From Pseudomonas sp. TH31 (lineage in GTDB: Bacteria > Pseudomonadota > Gammaproteobacteria > Pseudomonadales > Pseudomonadaceae): a DNA stretch of 41,028 bases. The stretch covers positions 1-41,028 of the forward strand of contig NZ_JAEKEZ010000024.1 of assembly GCF_016650815.1 (NCBI RefSeq). Direction: 5' to 3'. Made by a program: the position numbers and the translations under genes. How positions within the stretch are numbered: position 1 is the stretch's first letter; every line of letters starts with the position of its first letter. The notes beneath the pieces were generated by a model. It was not told where the DNA came from. It saw only the letters and a list, made by a program, of their open reading frames with translations, and made no database searches. Shown one piece after another: positions 33,544 to 41,028 of the stretch.

Positions 33544-34752
33544 TCAGCGCAACAGCGCCAACGCCTCGGCGATTTTCCCGCAACCTTCACGCAGGGTCTC
33601 CATGTCGGTGGCCGTCGTCATACGGAAATACGGCGAGCAACCAAAGCCGGTACCAGCGGCGAGCGCCACACCAACCGTTTCCAGGAAATACAGGGTCAGG
33701 TCGATATCGGTCTGCAGTCGCTTGCCTTGCGGCGTTACCCGCCCCAATGCGCCGCTGCAATTGACGAACAGATAGAACGCCCCGCCCGGCGCCCGGCACT
33801 GCAAGCCGGGTATGGCATTGATCAGCGCCAGTGTCGCGTCACGGCGCTGCTCATAAATACGTGCATGTTCCAGTACTTCGCTCTGGTCACCTTCAAGAGC
33901 TGCCAGGGCCGCGGCCTGGCTGATCGAGCAAACACCACTGGTCGATTGTGACTGCAACATATCCATGGCACCGATCAAATCCCTTGGCCCGGCGGCGTAG
34001 CCTATTCGCCAACCGGTCATGGCATAGGTCTTGGATACGCCGTTGACCACCAGCACGCGCTCCGCCAACTGCGGTGCGAGCGCCAGAATGTGTGGGTTGT
34101 CGGAACCGTCGAAGCGGATGTGCTCGTAGATATCGTCGGTCAGCACCATCACCTGAGGATGGTCCGCCAGTACACCGGCAATTGCCTGCAACGCTTGGGC
34201 GTCATACGTCGCGCCGGTAGGGTTGCTCGGCGAGTTGAGGATCAGCCAGCGCGTGCGTGGGGTGATGGCCGCCTCCAGCGCCTGGGCGGTGATCTTGAAG
34301 CCGCTGGACTCATCAGTGGGCAGAATGACCGGTTCACCTTCACAGGCCAGGACCATGTCGGGATAGGACACCCAATACGGCGCGGGGATCAATACTTCGT
34401 CACCGGGTTCGAGCGTCACCGCCAGTGCATTGAATAACGCGTGCTTGGCACCACAGGTGACGACGACCTGCTGCGCTGGAATGTTCAAACCGTTTTCCCG
34501 GCTCAACTTGGCGGCGATGGCCTGACGCAACGCTGGCGTACCGGCAGTTTGCGTGTAACGGGTTTCGCCTCGGCCAATCGCCGCGACCGCCGCCTGACAG
34601 ACATGCGCCGGGGTCGGAAAATCCGGCTCGCCAACGACCAGATTGATGATGGGTCGACCTTGGGCGCGTAACTCGCTTATCAACTCTGCTGCCGCGCTGT
34701 TGGGTGAAGTCTTGATGCGCTGTATATGTGCAGCGATACGTGACGCCGGCAT
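33544..34752 (-). CDS. Class I/II PLP-dependent aminotransferase
   Basis: A 402-residue fold-type I aminotransferase, aspartate-aminotransferase-like. LVVGEPDFPTPAHV, RYTQTAGTPALRQAIAAKL, LNSPSNPTGATYDAQAL (Asn that binds PLP), VLTDDIYEHIRFDG (Asp and Tyr) and VNGVSKTYAMTGWRIGYAAG are visible; Lys241 in SKTYAMTG carries PLP. The ATG at 34752 is taken because GGAG lies 6-9 nt upstream; the frame extends to 34788 but lacks a signal. It exchanges an amino group with 2-oxoglutarate or similar. Divergent from the LysR gene at 34950, across 197 bp. It may supply or remove the amino acid handled by the hyuAB-SDR-aldolase genes. Confidence 0.92.
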   Translation of the reverse strand: MPASRIAAHIQRIKTSPNSAAAELISELRAQGRPIINLVVGEPDFPTPAHVCQAAVAAIGRGETRYTQTAGTPALRQAIAAKLSRENGLNIPAQQVVVTCGAKHALFNALAVTLEPGDEVLIPAPYWVSYPDMVLACEGEPVILPTDESSGFKITAQALEAAITPRTRWLILNSPSNPTGATYDAQALQAIAGVLADHPQVMVLTDDIYEHIRFDGSDNPHILALAPQLAERVLVVNGVSKTYAMTGWRIGYAAGPRDLIGAMDMLQSQSTSGVCSISQAAALAALEGDQSEVLEHARIYEQRRDATLALINAIPGLQCRAPGGAFYLFVNCSGALGRVTPQGKRLQTDIDLTLYFLETVGVALAAGTGFGCSPYFRMTTATDMETLREGCGKIAEALALLR

Positions 34753-34949
34753 AGGAAACTCCTCGAGGTGGCTGGTGGCTACAACCATAGGCAGCGCATT
34801 GCCAACTCACCAAGACGGCTTTCATCTGTGGGGGCAACAACGTCTTATGGCAAAGCCAGACTCACTGGCGCGCCACTTGCATGAGCGATCGACATGTCCA
34901 GAGCCCATTCGACCGGGGTTGTCCTGCACCATCCTCCTGGAGTTTCGCC

Positions 34950-35951
34950 ATGGCCATCAATTTCCGGGTGTTCAAGAGTTTCGTCGCTGCGGTAGAGGCA
35001 AGAAGCCTGTCTGGTGCGGCCACTCGGCTGCACCTGGCGCAGCCGGCGCTCAGCCAGCACATCGCCCAGCTGGAGGCTCATTTTTCCCTGCGCCTGCTCG
35101 TACGCAGCAATCTTGGGGTCTCACCGACCACCGCCGGGCAAGCCCTGTATGACCATGCGCAACGCGTGCTGTACCAATTGGAAGTCACCGAGCGCGAAGT
35201 CCGCCGTGCCGGGGAATGCCTGGCGGGGAATGTTTCCCTGGGGCTTGCGACTTACAGCAGCCTGTCGCTGCTGACCACCCCTGCTGTTGGCCCTGCGCAA
35301 GCAGCACCCGGGCATCAATCTTTATCTGAACGACAATTTCGGCCTGACCTTCAGCAGCCTGGTCAAAAGTGGCCGCCTGGACCTCGCGATCATTTATGGT
35401 GAAGGCGCCATGAAAGGGGTGACGCTCAAACCTCTGCTGATAGAAGACCTGTTTTTCATCAGTGCACCCAATAGCAGCGGTCAGGCCATCGGCGACACCA
35501 TCACCCTGGCCGGGTTGGCCGACCGTGAGCTGTTGTTACCCAGCCCGCGACATTACCTGCGCAAGCTTATCGATACGGCGTTTCATGAGGCCGGCTTGCA
35601 GCCACGGGTCATGGCCGAAATTGAATCGGTCACCGCCATGCGTGAAGCCATCAGCACCGGGATTGGCACGACCATTCTGCCGCGAGCGCTCGCGCTGAAT
35701 TTTGCCGGGGGCATAAAACCGAGCCTGCAACGGGTGGTAAACCCGGCATTCGCGCAGTCTTATCGATGTGCGTGTCCGACCACCTGCCGGTGACCGAGCC
35801 GGTGCTGGCGGTGCAGCGCCTGCTGATCGAGCTGGTTGCACAGCAGTTCAGCGAATCATCGCTGCCTGCCAGCCGCGACGCCAACGAACAATGGCAGTGC
35901 GCGCAATTGCTCGCGCGCTCTGCCATCGACGAGGCCAGCGTACCGGTCTGA
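34950..35951 (+). pseudogene. LysR-family regulator, two frameshifts
   Basis: The ATG at 34950 (GGAG 7 nt upstream) starts MAINFRVFKSFVAAVEARSL, then AATRLHLAQPALSQHIAQLE, a LysR HTH. Near 35280 the frame changes by a net one-base insertion (or two lost C in a C run) into LALRKQHPGINLYLNDNFGL and VKSGRLDLAIIYGEGAMKGV. Near 35761 one T is lost, and the tail CVSDHLPVTEPVLAVQRLLI runs to the TGA at 35949-35951. Corrected length is about 333 residues. It is divergent from the aminotransferase and convergent with the aldolase. A sequence error is plausible because the flanking operons look functional. Confidence 0.85.
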
Positions 35952-35961
35952 AGGGCTGCTG

Positions 35962-36659
35962 CTAATGCGGCATGGACAATTCGCGCATCAGGCTCACCCC
36001 TTCGGCGACGAAGGGATCGGCGTGGTAATAGAGCAACTGCGCCCCGCCACCGACCAGATGTTCGACATCCTGGCGCACCGCCAGGGTGCCCGCCCGACGA
36101 CCCGCAGCCCGTATGCGTGCCAGCGTCGCATCCACCAGATCCAGCACTGGCTGGGCCCGGCGTCCCCCGCAGCGACTGCGGGCGAGTAGCCCATGGACTG
36201 TGACAGATCGCCAGGTCCGACAAAGAACACATCGATGCCTTCCACGGTAAGGATCTCATCCAGGTTATCGACCGCTTCCAAGGACTCGATCATCACGATC
36301 ACCAGTTTGTCGGCGAAGGTGTCCGGACAAGCATAACGCACGGTCTCTACCACCGCGCGCGCCTTGGCGGCCGTGTGCACCAGCGGCACCATGACGCCAT
36401 CGGCGCCGCAGTTGAGGCAGCGGGTAATCACCGAGCGTTCCTGATTCTGTGGTCGCACAATGGTGAAACCGCCTCCCAGTCGCGCGCCCTTGGCCATCAA
36501 CTGCACCTGCTGGAAATCCGCCGCGCCGTGTTCACAATCGATGAAGATCGCGTCGGCACCACTGGCGGTCAGTTTCTCCGCCAGGGTCGAGCTGACGTGA
36601 TTGGGGTTGACCATCAACAGGCTGCGGCCCTCGGCCAATCGTTGCTTGAGACTGCTCAT
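35962..36659 (-). pseudogene. HpcH/HpaI-type aldolase, one frameshift
   Basis: From the ATG at 36659 it reads MSSLKQRLAEGRSLLMVNPN, DAIFIDCEHGAADFQQVQLM, TIVRPQNQERSVITRCLNCG, ADGVMVPLVHT, VIVMIESLEAVDNLDEILTV and GIDVFFVGPGDLSQSMGYSP. These are the metal (Glu, Asp) and pyruvate-binding Arg motifs of class II 2-keto-acid aldolases. Near 36155 one base is missing; the next frame gives VLDLVDATLARIRAAGRRAG to the TAG at 35962. Corrected length 232 residues. It would split a 4-hydroxy-2-oxo acid into pyruvate and an aldehyde. The ATG overlaps the SDR stop (ATGA at 36656-36659). Confidence 0.86.
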
Positions 36660-37473
36660 TGGCGACCCTCCTGGCGCGGTGCACCCGGCGTCCCGGCCGG
36701 TGCTCCCAGCCAACGACTGATTTCGATGTCCGGTCCCTGGTCACGTTGCAAGGTCGGGCTGATGATCAGCTCTTCGACGGTGGTGCGTGCCGGCAGGCTG
36801 CAGCACAGCAAGATCGCTTGCGCGACGTCCTCGGCCGCCACCATTCGCTCGCGCTCCTCGCTGCTGGGGGACGCACGCGAGTGTCCATGATCGGTGTGCT
36901 GACCTCACCGGGCAGGATGGTGGTGGCGCGGATATTGTCATTGCGAAACGTCGCATGCAGGTAACCCATCAAGTTGCGCACGCCTGCCTTGGCTGCGCCA
37001 TAAGGCGCGCCGCCAAGCAGGTTGGGCCGTACCGCGGCCAGTGAGGAAACCGTGATCAAGGTGCCGCCGCCAGCCGCCAGCATGCCCGGCAGCACGGCCT
37101 GCACCAGCGTATACACGGCCGTCAGGTTCACCGCGAAGGTGCTGTCCCACGCCACCGGATCGATCCAGCGAATATTGCGAACCTGGCTGGTACTCCCGGC
37201 ATTGTTGATGAGAATGTCGATGCGTCCCAGCGTTTGCTCGACCCTGCCCACCATCGCCAGCAGCGACTCGCGGTCCTCCAGATCGACCACCTGCGCCCAG
37301 GCCTGACCGCCCTGGGCATGGATCTGCGCAACTACCTCGTCGAGCAGCGCCCGACGCCGTCCACTGATCACTACGCGTGCACCTGCCGCCGCCAACGCCT
37401 GAGCCGTCGCGCGACCGATGCCACTGCCGCCACCCGTGACCAGTGCCAGCTGACCTTCAAGAATCTTCGTCAT
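36656..37473 (-). pseudogene. Short-chain dehydrogenase/reductase, one frameshift
   Basis: The ATG at 37473 begins a classical SDR. TGGGSGIG (13-20) is the nucleotide loop, NNAG is at 90-93, and Ser144, Tyr158 and Lys162 form the catalytic set (SSLAAV..., YGAAK). An Arg-rich segment after the first strand suggests NADP. Near 36868 one C is missing from a C run, and the frame leaves the gene. The next frame continues EERERMVAAEDVAQAILLCC and LPARTTVEELIISPTLQRDQ to 36656. Corrected length 272 residues. It sits between hyuB and the aldolase and probably oxidises or reduces an alcohol/ketone intermediate. Confidence 0.88.
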
Positions 37474-37489
37474 GTCTGTTTCCCTGGCT

Positions 37490-39145
37490 TCAGATGCCGT
37501 ATCCATAGAGTTCGCGGGCCGCCGTGGCGCTGATAAGTCCCTCACGCAGATCGCTCTCGATCAGCTCGCGAGAGCGCTCCATCGGATTCCCCCAGCCGCC
37601 GCCGCCCGGCAGTTCCACCAGCAAGCGCTGACCGGGTAACAACACCAACTTGCCCTTTGGAAATACCGCTTTGCCATCGACGGTGACCCGCCCGGCGCTG
37701 CCCGCACCGCCACCCAACACACCGAAGCAGGGATGCTCTACCCGCTCGGTGCTCAAGTAGACGTTCATCGGTGTCGTCGACAAGTTGCGCAGAACCCCGC
37801 GCTGGCCGAGGCCGCCGCGATATTTGCCGGCACCGCCGGAGTCGGCGATCAGCTGTTTGCACTCGGTGAGAATCGGCACGGCAATCTCGTACATCTCCAC
37901 CGGCGTGACTTTACAGTTGGAGGGAAAGCTCAGGGTATCGAGACCATCGAGACTCGCTCGACCGCCCTGCCCGCCGTGAAAGTTCTGGATGCTGCCGTAG
38001 GCGCTGCCGTCCGCACGCTGGCCCTGGCAGTTGATGCCCCAGATCGGCGCCCCGCCACTGTCGGCCATGGTCCGCTGCGGCACCACGTTTTGCAGTGCTC
38101 TAAAGATCAGGCTCGGTATCGTATGACCAATCAGATGGCGGGCGCTGCCGGCAGAGCACGGCCTTGGGTTGAGCACGCTACCCAACGGCGCGGAATCAGT
38201 GATAGGCGCCATGCAGCCTTCGTTGTTGGGCGTTTCCGGATCGAGCAGGCACTTGAGTGCATACATGCTGTGCGCAATACGATAGTTGGCCATGACGTTG
38301 ATGCCGCGGGCGACCTGGTCCGAGGTACCGGTATAGTCGACGTGTATGCTGTCATCGCCCACCTCCACGACCACCTTCAGTTCGATAGGGGCTTCAAAGC
38401 CGTCGAGCGTCAGTTCAGCGCTATAGCGGCCGTTGGGCCACGCCGCGATCGCCTGGCGCATGTGGGCCTCGGAACGGCTATGGATGGCGTGTCCCAATGC
38501 TTGCAGATCATCGAGCGCGTACTCGTCCATGAAGCGGCTGAGTTCACGGGCCATCACTTCGTTGGCCGCATACATGCTCTGTACATCGCCGCGCACCTCA
38601 CGAGGCAGACGGACGCTGGCTTCGAGCACGGCGAACACGTCTTCGTTAGGCACGCCGGCCTTGAACATCTTGTGCAACGGCAGGCGAATGCCTTCCTCGA
38701 ACATATCGGTGGAGTCAGGCGATTGCGGCCGCCCGCCGATGTCCGGCAAATGCGCGATGCTGCCGGCATAGGCGACGATGGTGCCGTTACGGAATACCGG
38801 CGTGACCATGACCAGATCCGGTAAGTGACCGGTGCCGATCATCGGATCGTTGGTGGCGATGACGTCACCCGGCTGCAGGGTATGCGGCGGGAACGCCGGC
38901 AAGAAATGCTGTTGCACCGCCATGGGCAGCGAGGTGATGAACACCGGTATCGACCAGGTGCACTGCGCCAGCGCTTTGCCCTGGGCGTCCATGAGCACGG
39001 TCACATAGTCGTGGTTTTCGCGCACGATGGGTGAGAACGCGGTGCGCCCCAAGGCGCTGTCGGCCTGGTCGGCAATAAAAACCAGGCGGTCCCACATCAC
39101 CTGCAGAGTGATGGGGTCGTCAAGATCGGGATGCTTGATGGTCAT
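37490..39145 (-). CDS. hyuB: Hydantoinase/oxoprolinase B subunit (HyuB)
   Basis: A 551-residue HyuB protein. PITLQVMWDRLVFIADQADS, HDYVTVLMDAQGKALAQCTW, GDVIATNDPMIGTGHLPDLV and VAYAGSIAHLPDIGGR are the conserved N-terminal motifs. DYTGTSDQVARGINV and the LVELPGGGGWGNP tail end the fold. With HyuA it forms an ATP-dependent cyclic-amide hydrolase (N-methylhydantoinase/5-oxoprolinase) or, in relatives, acetone/acetophenone carboxylase. It follows hyuA by 10 bp with GAGGA upstream, and the SDR gene follows after 16 bp. Intact. Confidence 0.94.
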   Translation of the reverse strand: MTIKHPDLDDPITLQVMWDRLVFIADQADSALGRTAFSPIVRENHDYVTVLMDAQGKALAQCTWSIPVFITSLPMAVQQHFLPAFPPHTLQPGDVIATNDPMIGTGHLPDLVMVTPVFRNGTIVAYAGSIAHLPDIGGRPQSPDSTDMFEEGIRLPLHKMFKAGVPNEDVFAVLEASVRLPREVRGDVQSMYAANEVMARELSRFMDEYALDDLQALGHAIHSRSEAHMRQAIAAWPNGRYSAELTLDGFEAPIELKVVVEVGDDSIHVDYTGTSDQVARGINVMANYRIAHSMYALKCLLDPETPNNEGCMAPITDSAPLGSVLNPRPCSAGSARHLIGHTIPSLIFRALQNVVPQRTMADSGGAPIWGINCQGQRADGSAYGSIQNFHGGQGGRASLDGLDTLSFPSNCKVTPVEMYEIAVPILTECKQLIADSGGAGKYRGGLGQRGVLRNLSTTPMNVYLSTERVEHPCFGVLGGGAGSAGRVTVDGKAVFPKGKLVLLPGQRLLVELPGGGGWGNPMERSRELIESDLREGLISATAARELYGYGI

Positions 39146-39155
39146 AATGCGGTCC

Positions 39156-41028
39156 TCAGGCTAAGAGCATGATCAAGTTGTATTGGGCGTCGAGTGCAGC
39201 GCTGGCGTTGGGGCCCATCACCACGGTCGACTCACGCTGTTCGATAATGGCCGGCCCTTCGATGCGCTCGCCGGGCGTCAGGGCGTAGTGGTCATACACC
39301 GGGGCGTCGACGTAGCCATCGAGTTCAGGGAAATACACTGGCCGATGGCCCTTCAATGGCTGTGCGGCCCGTGTATCGGTGTTGAGCATGCCGCCCAGCT
39401 TGACCGCGTTGCGTGGGCCGCTGGCACGTATGCGCCAGGTAATGATTTCTGCCGCCGAACCGCTGACCGTACGCCCGTACAGCAAGCTGTAGGCACCATA
39501 GAAACGCTCCAGCAACTGCGGGATGAAGGCCTCATTCGCCGGGTCCAGCTCCGGAAGGGCGACTGAAATCTCGTGCCCCTGCCCTACATGGCGCATATCG
39601 ACGGTGTAGCGGTAGGTAATCGCCTCACGCCCGACACCGCTGGCGAGCACCACTTCGCGACCGCGTTCGGCAAGGCTTTCCAGCAGGTCGCGGACCAGGG
39701 CGACATCCCAGGCCTCCAGGGCCAGCGGCATGCTCGCGCTGAGGTCGGCGGCAACCGGAGCGCCCAACAGACCGACTGCTGACGTCACACCCGCGCCCAT
39801 GGGGCAAATCACCTTGCCGATGCCCAGCTTGCGTGCCACCCCGAAGGCATGGACCGGACCGGCACCGCCGAACGCAATCAATGGCAACGAACGCGGGTCG
39901 ACGCCGCTGTCGGTGGCTTGCATCGCCGCCGCCTTGCTCATGCTCTCGTTGACCATGTCGTGAATACCCCAGGCGCAGCGCTCCAGCGTAATACCCAGGC
40001 GTTCGGCAAGGCCGGCCATGGCCACCCGCGCCGCCTCGCGGTCGAGGGCAAAATCCCCCCCCAGGAACGAGCGTTCGTCCAGATACCCCAACAGCAGGTC
40101 GGCGTCGGTAACCGTAGGCTCGCGACCACCGCGACCATAACAAGCCGGCCCTGGGGCGGCGCCGGCACTGCGAGGCCCGACCGCTAGCAGGCCAAGCGAG
40201 CTGCGACTGGCGATACTGCCGCCGCCGGCACCAATCTCGATCATGTGGATGGACTGGATTTTCAATGGGAAACCGCTGCCCTTGCGAAAGCGTTCGAACC
40301 GGGCAACTTCCAGTTCGTTGGCAATCAGCGGTTCACCGTTGGGCAGCAGGCACAGTTTGGCCGTGGTCCCGCCCATGTCGAACGACAGCACACTGCTTTC
40401 GCCCACCGCCCGCGCATAGTCGGCCGCCGCCACCGCGCCAGCCGCCGGGCCCGACTCGATCAGCCGTACCGGCACTTGCGCGGCGGTCACGCTGGGTACC
40501 ACGCCGCCGCTGGACGTCATCCACATCAACTGCCCTTGCACGCCAAGCTTGGCCAACTCACGCTCCAGGTGCTCGACATGGCGTTGCATGAGCGGGCGGG
40601 TATAAGCGTTCGCCACAGTGGTCGAAGCTCGGTCGAACTCACGTACCTCCGGGCACACCGCACTGGACAGTGAAACCGACAGGCCGGGTGCGACGTCATT
40701 CAACAGCTCGCCGATACGGCGCTCATGTGCCGGGTATTTGTAGGCGTGCAGCAGACACACCGCCACGGATTGAATACCGGCTGCCTGAAGCTCGCCAGCC
40801 AGCTGCCGCACCTGGGCTTCGTCCAGCGAAAGAATCACGCTGCCGTCAGCGGCGATGCGCTCGCGCACGCCCTTGCAGTCCTGGCGCGGCACCAGTGGCT
40901 CAGGGTATTGGATGTTCAGATCGTAGAGGTCGTAGCGGCCTTCGGTTCGGATACGCAGCAGGTCCTGGAAGCCATCGGTGGCCAGCAGCGCCGTGTCCAC
41001 ACCTTTGCGTTCAAGCACGGCGTTGGTC
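39156..41028 (-). CDS. hyuA: Hydantoinase/oxoprolinase A subunit (HyuA), N-terminus beyond window
   Basis: The minus-strand frame is open from the window edge to the TGA at 39156-39158, about 624 codons of the usual 680-700. The internal Met at 41018 is not the start. LRIRTEGRYDLYDLNIQYPE, CPEVREFDRASTTVANAYTR, SSGGVVPSV, LIESGPAAGAVAAADY and SVLSFDMGGTTAKLCLL (the ASKHA phosphate motif) are clear, as are IGAGGGSIASRSSLGLLAVG and SMSKAAAMQATDSG. The protein phosphorylates the cyclic amide or enol with ATP, and HyuB completes hydrolysis. It heads the minus-strand operon hyuA-hyuB-SDR-aldolase. Confidence 0.94.
   Translation of the reverse strand, partial: TNAVLERKGVDTALLATDGFQDLLRIRTEGRYDLYDLNIQYPEPLVPRQDCKGVRERIAADGSVILSLDEAQVRQLAGELQAAGIQSVAVCLLHAYKYPAHERRIGELLNDVAPGLSVSLSSAVCPEVREFDRASTTVANAYTRPLMQRHVEHLERELAKLGVQGQLMWMTSSGGVVPSVTAAQVPVRLIESGPAAGAVAAADYARAVGESSVLSFDMGGTTAKLCLLPNGEPLIANELEVARFERFRKGSGFPLKIQSIHMIEIGAGGGSIASRSSLGLLAVGPRSAGAAPGPACYGRGGREPTVTDADLLLGYLDERSFLGGDFALDREAARVAMAGLAERLGITLERCAWGIHDMVNESMSKAAAMQATDSGVDPRSLPLIAFGGAGPVHAFGVARKLGIGKVICPMGAGVTSAVGLLGAPVAADLSASMPLALEAWDVALVRDLLESLAERGREVVLASGVGREAITYRYTVDMRHVGQGHEISVALPELDPANEAFIPQLLERFYGAYSLLYGRTVSGSAAEIITWRIRASGPRNAVKLGGMLNTDTRAAQPLKGHRPVYFPELDGYVDAPVYDHYALTPGERIEGPAIIEQRESTVVMGPNASAALDAQYNLIMLLA

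Noticed and set aside
37733..38824. 363-codon frame on the plus strand
   Set aside because: It is antisense to hyuB and has no recognisable domain.
1..41028. CRISPR array or toxin-antitoxin defence island
   Set aside because: No series of spaced direct repeats, no cas-like genes and no clear toxin-antitoxin pair were seen.

Overview
The window looks like a chromosomal segment of a fluorescens-group Pseudomonas. The flanking genes are typical of Pseudomonas: an Anbu/ATP-grasp operon, N-acyl-amino-acid and hydantoin-type catabolic clusters, and many LysR regulators. There is also a classic Pseudomonas REP inverted pair at 2191-2272 and a second REP-like motif at 5106-5135. The middle (about 5.1-8.2 kb and 12.9-20.2 kb, then 29.3-32.3 kb) is mobile DNA in decay. 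It holds two IS110-family elements, an IS66 element, IS21, IS3 and second-IS66 relics, an ArdC antirestriction pseudogene, a truncated GH65 phosphorylase, a broken asparagine-type permease and a truncated solute-binding protein.

Layout. 1-5.1 kb: SnoaL-like protein (-, cut by the window edge), then flavin monooxygenase, Rid protein, DUF1028 Ntn-hydrolase and ArgE-like M20 hydrolase (+), facing a LysR gene (-). 5.1-8.2 kb: REP, truncated IS110, GH65 remnant, about 2 kb without a convincing gene, a tRNA 3'-end fragment and a strong terminator. 8.2-12.2 kb: four-gene operon (-) ATP-grasp, alpha-E, transglutaminase, Anbu. 12.2-20.2 kb: AT-rich spacer, permease pseudogene, ardC pseudogene, IS66, kinase-like gene with a stop codon, a small Pseudomonas-type gene, a lipoprotein and an IS21 relic. 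20.2-29.3 kb: an intact island with a PucR-type regulator (-) divergent from CoA-transferase, acetoacetate decarboxylase-like, carnitine-dehydrogenase-like, enoyl-CoA hydratase, acyl-CoA dehydrogenase, etfB and etfA (+). 29.3-32.3 kb: IS110, IS3 fragment, an orphan ORF and a truncated binding protein. 32.5-41 kb: LysR, aminotransferase, a second LysR, then (-) hyuA-hyuB-SDR-aldolase.

The island at 20.2-29.3 kb is the most interesting part. The genes spell out acid activation by CoA transfer, FAD/ETF-linked desaturation, hydration, oxidation of a 3-hydroxy acid and decarboxylation of a free 3-keto acid. No thiolase and no CoA ligase are present. I infer a CoA-recycling route that ends in a ketone plus CO2, or a relative of the Cai/Fix betaine pathway. 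The substrate cannot be read from the sequence. Gene style (very GC-rich, Burkholderia-like proteins) and IS relics on both sides suggest transfer.

Many genes outside the island carry one-base indels, mostly in G or C runs, so some apparent pseudogenes may be sequence errors. Others (permease, ardC, truncated IS110, GH65) are truly degraded.
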